From assembly GCA_947446025.1 (NCBI GenBank), contig CANFEY010000036.1, positions 1 through 47,724 of the forward strand: 47,724 nt of DNA, read 5' to 3'. The stretch's first letter is position 1. Every line of letters starts with the position of its first letter. The notes under the pieces are model-generated. The model was not told the origin of the DNA and made no database searches. It was given only the letters and a program-made list of their open reading frames with translations. Both the position numbers and the translations under genes were made by a program. The stretch is from Bryobacterales bacterium. GTDB lineage: Bacteria; Acidobacteriota; Terriglobia; Bryobacterales; Bryobacteraceae. Positions 8,333 to 16,384 of the stretch are shown here, piece after piece.

Positions 8333-9041
8333 AGAGCAAGAACTCCTTGTTTCCTTCCGCCCCCAGAATCGGGCTATCGATAATCTCCGCGCTGAAGCCG
8401 AGCTGTTCCACACACCCGCGCACGCGGTCGCATGCAGCCTGGTGCAGCCCGGGGTCCCGCACAATGCCGCCTTTGCCAACCTCGCCTTTGCCCACTTCGA
8501 ATTGCGGTTTCACCAAGATCACCATTGTGCCATCTTCGCGTAGCAGAGGAGCGAACGCCGGAATCAGCAGTGTTACGGAGATGAAGCTGGCGTCGCACAC
8601 CGCAAAGTGGAAACGTTCCGGGAAATCGGCGGGCAAGAGATAACGCGCGTTGACGCCCTCGCGGACCTCCACCCGCGGATCGTTGCGTAGCCGCCAATCC
8701 AGCTGGCCTTTGCCGACGTCGATCGCACAGATGCGCGCGGCACCGCGTTGCAGCAGGCAATCCGTGAATCCGCCCGTGGAACTGCCCACGTCGATGCACG
8801 TCCAGCCCGTCACGTCGATCTGAAAATGATCCAGCGCTCCCGCAAGTTTGAAGCCGCCGCGGCTCACGTAGGGGAGCTTGGCCAGTAGCTCCAACCGGCA
8901 GTCGTCCGCGACGCTGCGCCCCGGCTTATCTGCCTTCTGGCCGTCGATCAGCACGTCCCCCGCGATGATCAGCGCCTGTGCCCGCACGCGGGATTCAACC
9001 AACCCGCGCTCGACCAGCAGTTGATCGATGCGCTTCTTCAT
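8313..9041 (-). CDS. tlyA: TlyA-family rRNA 2'-O-methyltransferase
   Basis: A 242-residue protein with an N-terminal S4 RNA-binding domain (MKKRIDQLLVERGLVESRVRAQALI, residues 1-60, described here by its ends) followed by an FtsJ/RrmJ methyltransferase domain. Motif I is CIDVGSSTGGFTDCLLQRGA, and CDASFISVT and ILVKPQFEVGKGEVGKGG follow. Members methylate 16S and/or 23S rRNA and were historically annotated as hemolysin A. The ATG overlaps the ispA stop (9038-9041). No pore-forming role is implied. Confidence 0.93.
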   Translation of the reverse strand: MKKRIDQLLVERGLVESRVRAQALIIAGDVLIDGQKADKPGRSVADDCRLELLAKLPYVSRGGFKLAGALDHFQIDVTGWTCIDVGSSTGGFTDCLLQRGAARICAIDVGKGQLDWRLRNDPRVEVREGVNARYLLPADFPERFHFAVCDASFISVTLLIPAFAPLLREDGTMVILVKPQFEVGKGEVGKGGIVRDPGLHQAACDRVRGCVEQLGFSAEIIDSPILGAEGNKEFLLYAQRTH

Positions 9042-9922
9042 GCCGTCCGTTGGATGATGAGATCGGCCAGTTGCTTCAAGCGGTCAGCCCGCTCGCCGAA
9101 GTCCGCCAGCGCAGCGTGCGCGGCGGAGCGTTCCTGCTCAGCCATAGCGCGCGAAGTCTCAAGCCCATACACCGCCGGGAACGTGATCTTCTGTTGCTGC
9201 GCATCCTTGCCGGCCGTCTTGCCCAGCGCTTCCGACGATTGCTCCACGTCGAGTACGTCGTCCACAATCTGAAACGCCAGCCCGACGTGTTCACCGAAGT
9301 CGGTAAGGGCCGCGAGCTTCGCCTCACCCGCGCCAGCGTAAATAGCTCCCATGCGAACGCTAGCCCGCAGCAGCGCGCCGGTTTTGGCGCGGTGAATGGA
9401 ATCGAGCAGCGCCGCCGTTGGAGGCTGCCCTTCGCCCTGAATATCGTTCACTTGCCCGCCGATCATGCCGCCCACCGTGCCCGACGCCGTGGCGAGTTCG
9501 GCCACCAGTTGAATGCGCCGCTGCGCGTCCACGCCGTGCAGTTTCGCCAGCACCTCAAACGCCAGTGTCAACAGCGCGTCCCCAGCCAGGATCGCCATGG
9601 CATCCCCGAACACCTTGTGGCATGTGGGGCGGCCGCGCCGCAGATCGTCGTTATCCAGCGCGGGTAGATCATCGTGGATCAGTGAGTAGGTATGGATCAG
9701 CTCCAGCGCGCAAGCGGCATTCTCCACGCTGTCCGTCGATTCGCTCACCGCCTCCGCCGCCGCAATTGCCAGCAACGGGCGCACCCGCTTGCCTCCCGCG
9801 AACAGGCTGTAACGCATCGCCTTGTGAATCAGCGAAGGGTCCTGCGCTTCCTCCGGCACCCAGCGACCCAGTGCCGCGTCCACGCGTTTCTGCTGGAACG
9901 CGATATAGTCGCCTAGGTTCAC
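9038..9922 (-). CDS. ispA: polyprenyl (farnesyl/geranylgeranyl) diphosphate synthase
   Basis: A 294-residue short-chain trans-prenyltransferase. The first aspartate-rich motif is D84-D85-LPAL-D90 followed by the downstream RRGRP, and the second is DDVLD at 221-225. FAGGKRVRPLL and GGQVNDIQGE are typical IspA-type signatures. It supplies C15 or C20 allylic diphosphate for quinones, undecaprenyl carriers and possibly hopanoids. The GTG start at 9922 overlaps the xseB stop (GTGA). Product length cannot be read reliably. The neighbouring divergent HpnI-like gene makes a link to polyprenoid/hopanoid lipids plausible. Confidence 0.93.
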   Translation of the reverse strand: MNLGDYIAFQQKRVDAALGRWVPEEAQDPSLIHKAMRYSLFAGGKRVRPLLAIAAAEAVSESTDSVENAACALELIHTYSLIHDDLPALDNDDLRRGRPTCHKVFGDAMAILAGDALLTLAFEVLAKLHGVDAQRRIQLVAELATASGTVGGMIGGQVNDIQGEGQPPTAALLDSIHRAKTGALLRASVRMGAIYAGAGEAKLAALTDFGEHVGLAFQIVDDVLDVEQSSEALGKTAGKDAQQQKITFPAVYGLETSRAMAEQERSAAHAALADFGERADRLKQLADLIIQRTA

Positions 9923-10167
9923 CGCGAGGGGTCCTCAAAGGGCTGCGGCTGCATTTCCCCGGCCCGGCGCGTCAGGATTTCGACGCGTGTCTCGGCTTCT
10001 TCCAACTGCTTGCGGCAGGCTTCGCTCAGCTTCATGCCGCGCTCAAACAAATCGAGCGCCCGCTCCAGCGGCAACTCGCCGCCCTCCATCTCCTTGACGA
10101 TGGTTTCCAGCTGTTGCAGTCCTTCTTCAAAAGTCGGCGGCTTCGCTTCCGCCTTTTTTTCTGGCAT
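9919..10167 (-). CDS. xseB: exodeoxyribonuclease VII small subunit
   Basis: An 82-residue protein with the family core FEEGLQQLETIVKEMEGGEL, then PLERALDLFERGMKLSEACR and a C-terminal coiled coil. It forms the multi-subunit ExoVII with XseA, which is not in the window. The ATG at 10167 gives the expected length; longer readings run into the divergent gene. A perfect TATAAT (10179 to 10174) lies exactly six bases before the ATG, so the transcript should begin at or next to the start codon. It heads the xseB-ispA-tlyA-nadK run, a common genomic pairing. Confidence 0.92.
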   Translation of the reverse strand: MPEKKAEAKPPTFEEGLQQLETIVKEMEGGELPLERALDLFERGMKLSEACRKQLEEAETRVEILTRRAGEMQPQPFEDPSR

Positions 10168-10190
10168 CGACCTATTATACTGAGAGCTTT
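10168..10190. promoter_or_regulatory. compact bidirectional promoter with overlapping -10 elements
   Basis: Only 21 bases separate the xseB ATG (10167, -) and the TTG at 10189 (+). Within them TATAAT reads on the minus strand (10179-10174) and TATACT on the plus strand (10176-10181), overlapping in the near-palindrome TATTATAC. Predicted start sites fall at the xseB start codon and one base before or at the TTG. No convincing -35 is seen in either direction. Divergent promoters sharing one symmetrical -10 are known in bacteria; the leaderless reading is inference. Confidence 0.55.
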
Positions 10191-11325
10191 GCTGTCTCTT
10201 TCCATCGTCGTCACATATTTGTTGCTCACTCTGGTGGCCGGGGCCGTGGTGTACTCCGTGCTGGCCATCGTGGCCGCGTTCCAATACCTGGCCGTCGAGC
10301 CACCCAAGCTCATCCGCCCCGAACCCATCAGCGTCCTGAAACCGCTTGCCGGCCTCGACCTCGGCCTGGAATCCAATCTCCGAACCTTCTTCGAGCAGGA
10401 CTACCCGGAGTTCGAACTCCTCTTCGCCGCGCGCGAGGAGTCCGATCCTGCCATTGCCGTCGCGCGCAAGCTGCAGGCCCAGTTCCCGAATATTCCCTCC
10501 CGCGTCATCATCACCGGCGAGCCGCCCTACGCCAACGCCAAGGTCTACAGCCTCGACAAGATGCTGGCCGTCGCGGCGCACGATTTGCTTGTGATGAGTG
10601 ATAGCGACATCCGCGTGACGCCTTCGATGCTCAAGACCGTTGCGGCGGAGTTTCAAGATCCCGCCATGGGCGTGGCCACGTGTCCCTACCGTGCTGTAGC
10701 GGGCCCCAGCTTCTGGTCGCGCCTCGAAGCCATCGGCATGAACACTGACTTTCACAGCGGCATCCTGGTGGCGCGCATGCTCGAAGGGATGCGCTTCGCC
10801 GTCGGTCCCACCATCGTGGCCCGGCGTCGGGTGATTCGCGAAATCGGAGGCTTCGACCGCATCAAGGACTACCTTGCGGAAGACTTCGTGCTGGGCAAGT
10901 TCGCCGCCGACGCAGGCCATAGTGTGATGCTCTCCTCCTATGTCATCGAACACCACATCGGCGCTGCGGATTTCCAGCACAACGCCGCCCATCGCCTGCG
11001 TTGGGCGCGCAGCACGCGGCGTTCGCGGCCCGCTGGTTATGCCGGACAGTTGTTCACCATGCCGTTCGCGCTAGCGGGGCTGTGCGTGTTGTGGAACCCT
11101 GCGTTGTGGCCGGTGCTGCTGTTCGTGTTGGCGGTGCGCGCGCTGGCGGCTCGTGTTGTCTCCTGGGGAGTGCTGCAGGCGCGGCTCAATTGGTTTCTGC
11201 TGCCGCTCGAAGACGTAGCAGTTTTTTGTTTCTGGATCGCCGGATTCTTCGGCAACACAATTATCTGGCGGGGACGCAAATACAAGTTAGAGCGCGACGG
11301 GCGTTTTACGCTTCTGGCCAAGTGA
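10189..11325 (+). CDS. HpnI / ceramide-glucosyltransferase-like family 2/21 glycosyltransferase
   Basis: A 378-residue membrane glycosyltransferase. After an N-terminal membrane segment come ISVLKPLAGLDLGLESNLR, FEQDYPEFELLFAAREESDPA, VMSDSDIRVTP (DxD), GGFDRIKDYLAEDFVLG (second acidic site) and HRLRWARSTRRSRPAGYAG (RxxRW). This is the order seen in GT21 ceramide glucosyltransferases and in HpnI, which adds N-acetylglucosamine to bacteriohopanetetrol. Two or three C-terminal membrane helices follow. The TTG at 10189 fits the first hydrophobic helix and the promoter. The frame is open far upstream but there it is antisense to ispA. No other hopanoid gene is visible, so a ceramide-like acceptor remains possible. 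Confidence 0.8.
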   Translation: MLSLSIVVTYLLLTLVAGAVVYSVLAIVAAFQYLAVEPPKLIRPEPISVLKPLAGLDLGLESNLRTFFEQDYPEFELLFAAREESDPAIAVARKLQAQFPNIPSRVIITGEPPYANAKVYSLDKMLAVAAHDLLVMSDSDIRVTPSMLKTVAAEFQDPAMGVATCPYRAVAGPSFWSRLEAIGMNTDFHSGILVARMLEGMRFAVGPTIVARRRVIREIGGFDRIKDYLAEDFVLGKFAADAGHSVMLSSYVIEHHIGAADFQHNAAHRLRWARSTRRSRPAGYAGQLFTMPFALAGLCVLWNPALWPVLLFVLAVRALAARVVSWGVLQARLNWFLLPLEDVAVFCFWIAGFFGNTIIWRGRKYKLERDGRFTLLAK

Positions 11326-11327
11326 AG

Positions 11328-12059
11328 CTAAGGATGCCAGTGAGCCGCGCTGTGTTGCAGAAGATGGTCGCGGCGGGTGAACAGCTTGACCAGCGCCACT
11401 CCGCCGATGAAGCCTCCCACGTGCGCCCAAAACGCCACGCCGCCTTCGCCCGCGCCGAAGCCGCCGAGCAATTGCAGCGCAGCCCAGTAGAGCAGCATCG
11501 CCCAGGCAGGCCACGCCGCTGTAGTGGAGAAGTATCCCAGGTAGATGAACACGTAAACGTTGACCCTGGGATAGAGCACAAGATAGCCGCCCATCACGCC
11601 GCTGATGGCACCGGATGCACCGATCATCGGCACTGGCGACGCGGGGTTGCTCAATACCTGTAGCAGTGCCGCCGCGATTCCGCTCAATAGATAGAACGCC
11701 ACGAAGCGAGGCCGGGTCATGGCATCCTCCACGTTGTTCCCGAAGATCCACAGGAACCACAAGTTGCCGATCAGATGCATCCATCCGCCATGCAGAAACA
11801 TGCTGGTGAAGATGCTCAGATACTCAGGACCGTTGTCCACGGCGCAGTACGTGCTGCCGCCCATCGGAATGCCGGACCCGGCAGCCGCGCCGCCCGTGAG
11901 TTCGCCCGCGATCAAGCCGTAATTGCACACCGACTCCGCCACCGCTTGCGCCGAGCCCGCGCCCTGCACCAGCACCCACGCCAGCACGCACAGTCCGATG
12001 AGCGCAAAGGTGACGTAGGGGGTTCGGACGGTTTCGTTTTCGTCGCGGTACGGAAACAT
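11328..12059 (-). CDS. rhomboid-family intramembrane serine protease
   Basis: A 243-residue polytopic protein. The HGGWMHLIGNLWFLWIFGNNVED loop-2/3 region (from about 90), the nucleophile S149 in GASGAISGVMGGY and H213 in AHVGGFIGG give the complete rhomboid catalytic dyad. An extra loop between TM1 and the HGGW region (residues about 35-78) contains two cysteines, C45 and C72. It follows glmU with a one-base gap, so it is the last gene of the yvcK operon. The substrate is unknown. Confidence 0.9.
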   Translation of the reverse strand: MFPYRDENETVRTPYVTFALIGLCVLAWVLVQGAGSAQAVAESVCNYGLIAGELTGGAAAGSGIPMGGSTYCAVDNGPEYLSIFTSMFLHGGWMHLIGNLWFLWIFGNNVEDAMTRPRFVAFYLLSGIAAALLQVLSNPASPVPMIGASGAISGVMGGYLVLYPRVNVYVFIYLGYFSTTAAWPAWAMLLYWAALQLLGGFGAGEGGVAFWAHVGGFIGGVALVKLFTRRDHLLQHSAAHWHP

Positions 12060-12060
12060 G

Positions 12061-13440
12061 CTACTTCTTCTGCCGCCGCTTGGCGGCCCACTCCGGCTTT
12101 ACCGTCTGCCGAGCGCGTCCCAGAGCCAGCGCGTCCTTGGGAACCCCATCCGTAATCACGCTGCCTGCCGCCACGTAACTCTCCGCGCCGATCTCAACCG
12201 GTGCAACCAACGTGGAATTGCTGCCGATGAAGACGCCGTCTCCAATAGTGGTGCGGTGCTTCTTCGCGCCGTCATAGTTGCAGATGATGGTGCCCGCGCC
12301 GATGTTCGTCTTGGCTCCGATGTCCGCATCGCCCAGGTAGGAAACGTGGTGGCTCTTCGCGCCCGGTCCCAGCCGCGTATTCTTCAGCTCAGCAAAGTTG
12401 CCCACTTCGGCGCCTTCTTCTATACGCGTGTTCGGCCGCAGCCGCGCGAACGGCCCCACCTGCGCCCGCGCCGCAACATAAGACTGCGTTGCAACCGAGT
12501 AAGGATGAATCTGCGCGCCACTCTCCACCGTCATGTTGTCCAGGATCGCCCCCGCGCCGATGCGGCACCCTTCGCCGATCTTCGTGGCGCCCAGCAGCCG
12601 CGCCTGCGGTTCAATCACCGTGTCCTGTCCCACCTCCACATCCATATCGATGGTGATCGATTCCGGCTGCTCCATCGTCACGCCGGACAACATCAGCGCG
12701 CGGCGCTTGCGGGCGCGGAGGATCGTATCCGCCTGGGCCAACTCGATGCGCGTATTGATCCCCAGTAACTCATTTGGGTCCAACAGGTGCATCGCTCCCA
12801 ACCGGTGGCCCTGCTTGCGCAGGATTTCAAAAATGTCCGTGAGGTAGTATTCGCCCGACCCGGGATTGGGCTGAATCAGGCTGAGATTCTTCCACACCAG
12901 GTCCGCCCGTAGGCAATAAATCCCGGAGTTGATCACGTTGATCTTCAGCTGCTCCGGCGTGCAGGACTTATGCTCCACGATCTCCAGCACATCGCCGTTG
13001 GCGTCCGTAATCACGCGCCCATATCCCGCGGGGTCTGGAACCGTAGTCGAAATCAGCGTGCCCGCAGCGCCGGAACCTGCCTGCTGATCGCGCAGCCGCA
13101 CCAGCGTCTCCTGCGTCAGCAGCGGAGCATCGCCCACGAGCACCATCAACAACCCGTCCAGCCCGGCGGCTTGCCCAGCACACTGCGCCAGAGCGTGCCC
13201 CGTCCCCTTCTGCTCCGTCTGGCGCACGAAGCCGACGCCCGCAGGCGCAAGCGTCTGCTCCACAGCCTCAGCCTGATGTCCGGTGACAACAAAGATGCGT
13301 CCCGGCTCGGCCACCGCGCCGGCCGACCGCACCACATGCTCCACCAACGCGCGTCCCCCAGCGCGGTGCAGCACCTTGGCTTGTTTCGAACGCATGCGGG
13401 TGCCCAGCCCCGCGGCTAGAATGACAACGGTCGTATTCAT
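12061..13440 (-). CDS. glmU: bifunctional UDP-GlcNAc pyrophosphorylase / glucosamine-1-phosphate acetyltransferase
   Basis: A 459-residue protein of normal GlmU length. The N-terminal uridylyltransferase shows VVILAAGLGTRMRS and KVLH, then QKGTGHALAQC and INSGIY. The C-terminal left-handed beta-helix carries the hexapeptide repeats and YLGDADIGAKTNIGAGTIIC, then NYDGAKKHRTTIGD, the acetyl-CoA/active-site region. It makes UDP-GlcNAc for peptidoglycan and lipopolysaccharide. The ATG at 13440 overlaps the yvcK stop (ATGA). The co-operon with yvcK, which regulates carbon flow to cell-wall precursors in other bacteria, makes functional sense. Confidence 0.96.
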   Translation of the reverse strand: MNTTVVILAAGLGTRMRSKQAKVLHRAGGRALVEHVVRSAGAVAEPGRIFVVTGHQAEAVEQTLAPAGVGFVRQTEQKGTGHALAQCAGQAAGLDGLLMVLVGDAPLLTQETLVRLRDQQAGSGAAGTLISTTVPDPAGYGRVITDANGDVLEIVEHKSCTPEQLKINVINSGIYCLRADLVWKNLSLIQPNPGSGEYYLTDIFEILRKQGHRLGAMHLLDPNELLGINTRIELAQADTILRARKRRALMLSGVTMEQPESITIDMDVEVGQDTVIEPQARLLGATKIGEGCRIGAGAILDNMTVESGAQIHPYSVATQSYVAARAQVGPFARLRPNTRIEEGAEVGNFAELKNTRLGPGAKSHHVSYLGDADIGAKTNIGAGTIICNYDGAKKHRTTIGDGVFIGSNSTLVAPVEIGAESYVAAGSVITDGVPKDALALGRARQTVKPEWAAKRRQKK

Positions 13441-14468
13441 GGTCTGTTCTCTGTAGATCGGTGTTCGCGCGCTAGTTCGACAGTGATGGCCCCGATGGCC
13501 CCGGCGTCGTGCCGGATCTTGGTTTGCTGCCGTTGCCCGGCCATGCGCACCAGATTTTCGTTGATCACCCGCACGCCCAAGCCCTCCAAAGCAGCGTGGT
13601 CCGCCACCACCGGCTGCGCGGCCTTGGCCCCATACGCGCGCACCGCGCCCGAGCCCAACACGCCGCTGTTCACCACGCATACATCGACCATTCCCCGCCG
13701 ATGCTTCCCGCAATGTTTCAGGATGGCCTCCAAATGCCCGGATGCCGTATACCCTAGCGTCTCCCCAGGCTGCGTCATCAGGTTCGCGAAGTAGACCTTC
13801 GTCGCCGGCGAACTCGCAATCGCCCGTGGAATCCCTTCCACCAGCAGGTTCGGAATCACGCTGGTAAACAGCGATCCCGGCCCCAGCGTGATCAGGTCCG
13901 CCTCCGCAATCGTCGCTAGTGCTTCCTTCAACGGCTTCACCTGCCGCGGGACCAAATGAATCCGCTCGATGGGTTTCTTACTCCGGCCAATGCGCGATTC
14001 ACCCACGATTACGTGCCCGTCGGCCAACGTCGCCTCCAACCCGACGTTCGCCGCCGTGGATGGGTAGATGCGGCCCGCCACTGCCAGCACCTCGACGGAG
14101 AGCTTGACTGCCTGCGCGAAATCGCCCGTCAGGTGCGTCATCGCCGTCAAAAAGAGATTGCCGAAACTGTGGCCCTTCAACCCGCGCCCGCCTGCGAACC
14201 GGTAGTTGAAAAGTTTCGCTAGCAGCGTTTCGTCCTGGCTCAACGCCACCATGCAGTTGCGGATGTCACCCGGTGGCAGCACCGCGAAATCCCGCCGCAG
14301 CCGCCCCGAACTGCCGCCGTCATCGGTCACCGTCACGATTGCCGTGACTTCCAGTCCGCCCTGCGCCGCCCGCGCATACCGCTTCAACCCGCGTAGCAGC
14401 GAGGCCAAACCGTTTCCGCCGCCAATGGAGACAATGCGCAGCGGTCTTGTGCCTGAATTCGATTGCAT
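13437..14468 (-). CDS. yvcK: YvcK/CofD-like gluconeogenesis and cell-wall factor
   Basis: A 343-residue protein beginning MQSNSGTRPLRIVSIGGGNG. Family signatures are VSIGGGNGLASLLRGLK, VTDDGGSSGRLR, LPPGDIRNCMVALS, GHSFGNLFLTAM and LGPGSLFTSVIPNLLV. Known homologues bind UDP-sugars and help direct carbon into peptidoglycan precursors on gluconeogenic carbon sources. The ATG at 14468 was preferred because the 50-residue upstream extension is cysteine/arginine-rich and overlaps the preceding small gene region. It overlaps glmU by four bases. Confidence 0.93.
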   Translation of the reverse strand: MQSNSGTRPLRIVSIGGGNGLASLLRGLKRYARAAQGGLEVTAIVTVTDDGGSSGRLRRDFAVLPPGDIRNCMVALSQDETLLAKLFNYRFAGGRGLKGHSFGNLFLTAMTHLTGDFAQAVKLSVEVLAVAGRIYPSTAANVGLEATLADGHVIVGESRIGRSKKPIERIHLVPRQVKPLKEALATIAEADLITLGPGSLFTSVIPNLLVEGIPRAIASSPATKVYFANLMTQPGETLGYTASGHLEAILKHCGKHRRGMVDVCVVNSGVLGSGAVRAYGAKAAQPVVADHAALEGLGVRVINENLVRMAGQRQQTKIRHDAGAIGAITVELAREHRSTENRP

Positions 14469-14529
14469 TCGTTGGGAAGCGTGCTTCCTTCCAGGATCGC
14501 ACGAGCAAGGATCGCATGAGCCAGCCGGA

Positions 14530-14706
14530 TCACGAAGCCTTGCGGTGGCGGTGTTGCAGACGGAGTTCTTCGGCCTCTTCGTCGTCTTCGGAAACCGCCG
14601 GCAGGTCGTCCGCTTCAAAGACCTGATCGCAGGCCAGACAGCGCATGTAGTCGACCCCGTCGCGCCGCATCAAGAACTCGGTCTTCGTGTGTTCGCAATC
14701 GGGCAT
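14530..14706 (-). CDS. zinc-ribbon microprotein heading the yvcK-glmU operon
   Basis: A 58-residue reading frame, MPDCEHTKTEFLMRRDG at the start and LQHRHRKAS at the end. C4-E-H6 and the C23-L-A-C26 pair (MRCLACDQVF) form a likely C/H-C-C zinc site, followed by a strongly acidic tail (SEDDEEAEEL). It sits directly behind a good promoter (TTGACA/TAAAAT) and 61 bases ahead of yvcK. Its position and preserved cysteine pair argue that it is expressed. The function is unknown; a small regulator or a metal-binding adaptor would fit. Confidence 0.6.
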   Translation of the reverse strand: MPDCEHTKTEFLMRRDGVDYMRCLACDQVFEADDLPAVSEDDEEAEELRLQHRHRKAS

Positions 14707-14723
14707 AGGCGGCTGTACACCCT

Positions 14724-14751
14724 ATTTTAGGCAAGCCGCATTTCTTGTCAA
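14724..14751 (-). promoter_or_regulatory. sigma70-type promoter of the microprotein-yvcK-glmU-rhomboid operon
   Basis: On the minus strand, a perfect TTGACA (14751-14746) and TAAAAT (14729-14724) are separated by 16 bases. The predicted start near 14717 leaves a leader of about 11 bases before the ATG at 14706, with no Shine-Dalgarno sequence. This is the best-formed promoter seen in the window. Confidence 0.65.
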
Positions 14752-14787
14752 GCCCCCTTTTGCGGTGTGATCCCCCCCCCATTCCCC

Positions 14788-15306
14788 TTAGGACTGGAAA
14801 ATACTCAGCTGATCTTTCCACCGCGACCGCACCGCAATGAAGTCCGGATGATCCAGATGAATCTCCTGCGAAACCTGTTTGATTTCGTTGTCTTCGGTGA
14901 CGGAAATGTGCCCCTCCGCCGCCGCCACGGCGAACAGGCAATCGAGCAGCGCCAGTTTCTGCTCCCGCGCCGCCATACGGTCAAACTCGCGCGTTACCAG
15001 GAAGTTCTCCGTGCCCCCAAAAAGCTGCGCGCGTGTCTTTGCGATCTGCGTGACGATGACCGCCGCCGCTTCCGGCAGTTGCGTGTGTTCGCGCACAATG
15101 CGCTCCATCGCCGCCGTTTCTTCCGCGCTGATCTTGAGGTCGGCATGCGCGATACGGCCCAGGATGTAGCCGAAGCTCGCCACATAGCGTGCCCGGCCTT
15201 CTTCCAAATGGTCCAGCGCCTCTACCACTTTGCGCACCGTGTCGGTCTCCGCCGAAGCCCCGCGCGCGGGCTCGGAATCAAATCCGAAAAGCTTCCACAG
15301 CGACAC
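14788..15306 (-). CDS. TerB-family protein
   Basis: A 172-residue helical cytoplasmic protein with no signal peptide. Two related helical halves show acidic metal-site-like segments: AHADLKISAEETAAMERIV (about 53-71) and AAAEGHISVTEDNEIKQVS (about 127-145). These resemble the TerB fold, known from tellurite resistance clusters and metal-stress systems, but found widely outside them. The GTG start at 15306 overlaps the upstream gene's TAG by one base (TAGTG). No other ter genes are nearby, so no tellurite role is claimed. Confidence 0.75.
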   Translation of the reverse strand: MSLWKLFGFDSEPARGASAETDTVRKVVEALDHLEEGRARYVASFGYILGRIAHADLKISAEETAAMERIVREHTQLPEAAAVIVTQIAKTRAQLFGGTENFLVTREFDRMAAREQKLALLDCLFAVAAAEGHISVTEDNEIKQVSQEIHLDHPDFIAVRSRWKDQLSIFQS

Positions 15307-16274
15307 TACTCCAGCACGCCCATATCCTGCAGCAGCTTGATGTGGTGCTCAGGATTCACTTCGTCGAACTCGGAGATCGTGATGCCGCCTACTTGGCGCC
15401 CGCGATCCAGCAGCACCAGCACCGGCGGGTAGTCGAACTTGAAGACTTCGCGCAGCTTGGCCACATCGGGAGAAATGGGCTTCATCAGCTTACTGTCATT
15501 CATGTAGCTCGGGGCACCTTCGGGAACCCGCGTCGGCACGGCCACGAACTTGATATCGCTGCGGAATTTCAGCGGAGCCATACTCTGCCCAACGGCGAAG
15601 CAGGTGCCACATTGCGGATCGAAGAAGAACAAAATGACGCGCCCTTCCTGCAGGCTCGTAACCTTTCCGTCAACCGTGATGGAGTCCGGTGCTTGGAGGC
15701 CGGTACGGCCCGCGTACGCCACGCCGAAACTGACGCCGACGAATACCGCCACAGCTCCAGCGATCACAGCGGCATTTCTAAGCCCGCGGGACACCTTTGC
15801 CCACAATCCCGCGATGGCTGCTGCCGCCAAAAATACAGCGTCTCCGTAAAAGAACCCTGGGCCCACCTTGCGCCGCAAATCAATCGACAATCCGAAGGGC
15901 AGCGTCAGTTCCGGAAAACAGCTACAGTCCCGGCCTTGCAGCGCCACATAGTTCCAACCCACGTAACCCATGAACCCAAGCAACAATACGCCCGCCAAAA
16001 TGGCTCCCCACTGCCGGAACCGCGGAATCAGAATGAGAATCCCTGATGTGGTCTCCAGAACCGCCAGCAGCAACGCCAACGGAAGCGTGAGCGCGTAAGG
16101 CACAAGCAGGTTGTCCGCCAGCGCCGCGAACTTGTACGGGTCCACGGCCTTGTAAATCCCTGCCAGCAGAAACACCCCGGCAATGAAAATCGCTCCCGTA
16201 TGGCTGGCCAAACTCTTCCACGCCGGGAGCTCCATCGAGTGGGGCATCGGGCTTGCTGTCGTACTTGCTTCCAT
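15306..16274 (-). CDS. MauE/DoxX-type membrane domain fused to a thioredoxin-like domain
   Basis: A 322-residue protein. Residues about 25-185 contain membrane helices of the MauE/DoxX redox type with GIYKAVDPYKFA near 39-50 and a C117-S-C119 motif (GRDCSCF). From about residue 210 a thioredoxin-like domain begins (GRVILFFFDPQCGTCFAVGQ) with C222-G-T-C225, ending in PPVLVLLDRGRQVGG with the cis-proline region. This joins a membrane electron carrier to an external dithiol domain, suggesting periplasmic disulfide chemistry. The ATG at 16274 has TAAAAT (16287-16282) seven bases upstream. Confidence 0.8.
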   Translation of the reverse strand: MEASTTASPMPHSMELPAWKSLASHTGAIFIAGVFLLAGIYKAVDPYKFAALADNLLVPYALTLPLALLLAVLETTSGILILIPRFRQWGAILAGVLLLGFMGYVGWNYVALQGRDCSCFPELTLPFGLSIDLRRKVGPGFFYGDAVFLAAAAIAGLWAKVSRGLRNAAVIAGAVAVFVGVSFGVAYAGRTGLQAPDSITVDGKVTSLQEGRVILFFFDPQCGTCFAVGQSMAPLKFRSDIKFVAVPTRVPEGAPSYMNDSKLMKPISPDVAKLREVFKFDYPPVLVLLDRGRQVGGITISEFDEVNPEHHIKLLQDMGVLE

Positions 16275-16384
16275 AATTTGTATTTTACCCGCTCCGCCGG
16301 GTCCGGTGCCGCAACCCGTGCTTCTGGCATTCTATCCCTTTTGGACGTGAGAAGTGGCCGTTGGTCATGCAAGAATAAGAATTC

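Noticed and set aside
9418-10188. N-terminal extension of the HpnI-like reading frame
   Set aside because: This part is antisense to ispA and xseB and shows no family similarity. The true N-terminus fits the start at 10189.
14788-15306. Tellurite-resistance locus
   Set aside because: Only one TerB-like protein is present and no other ter genes are adjacent. The domain occurs in many other contexts.
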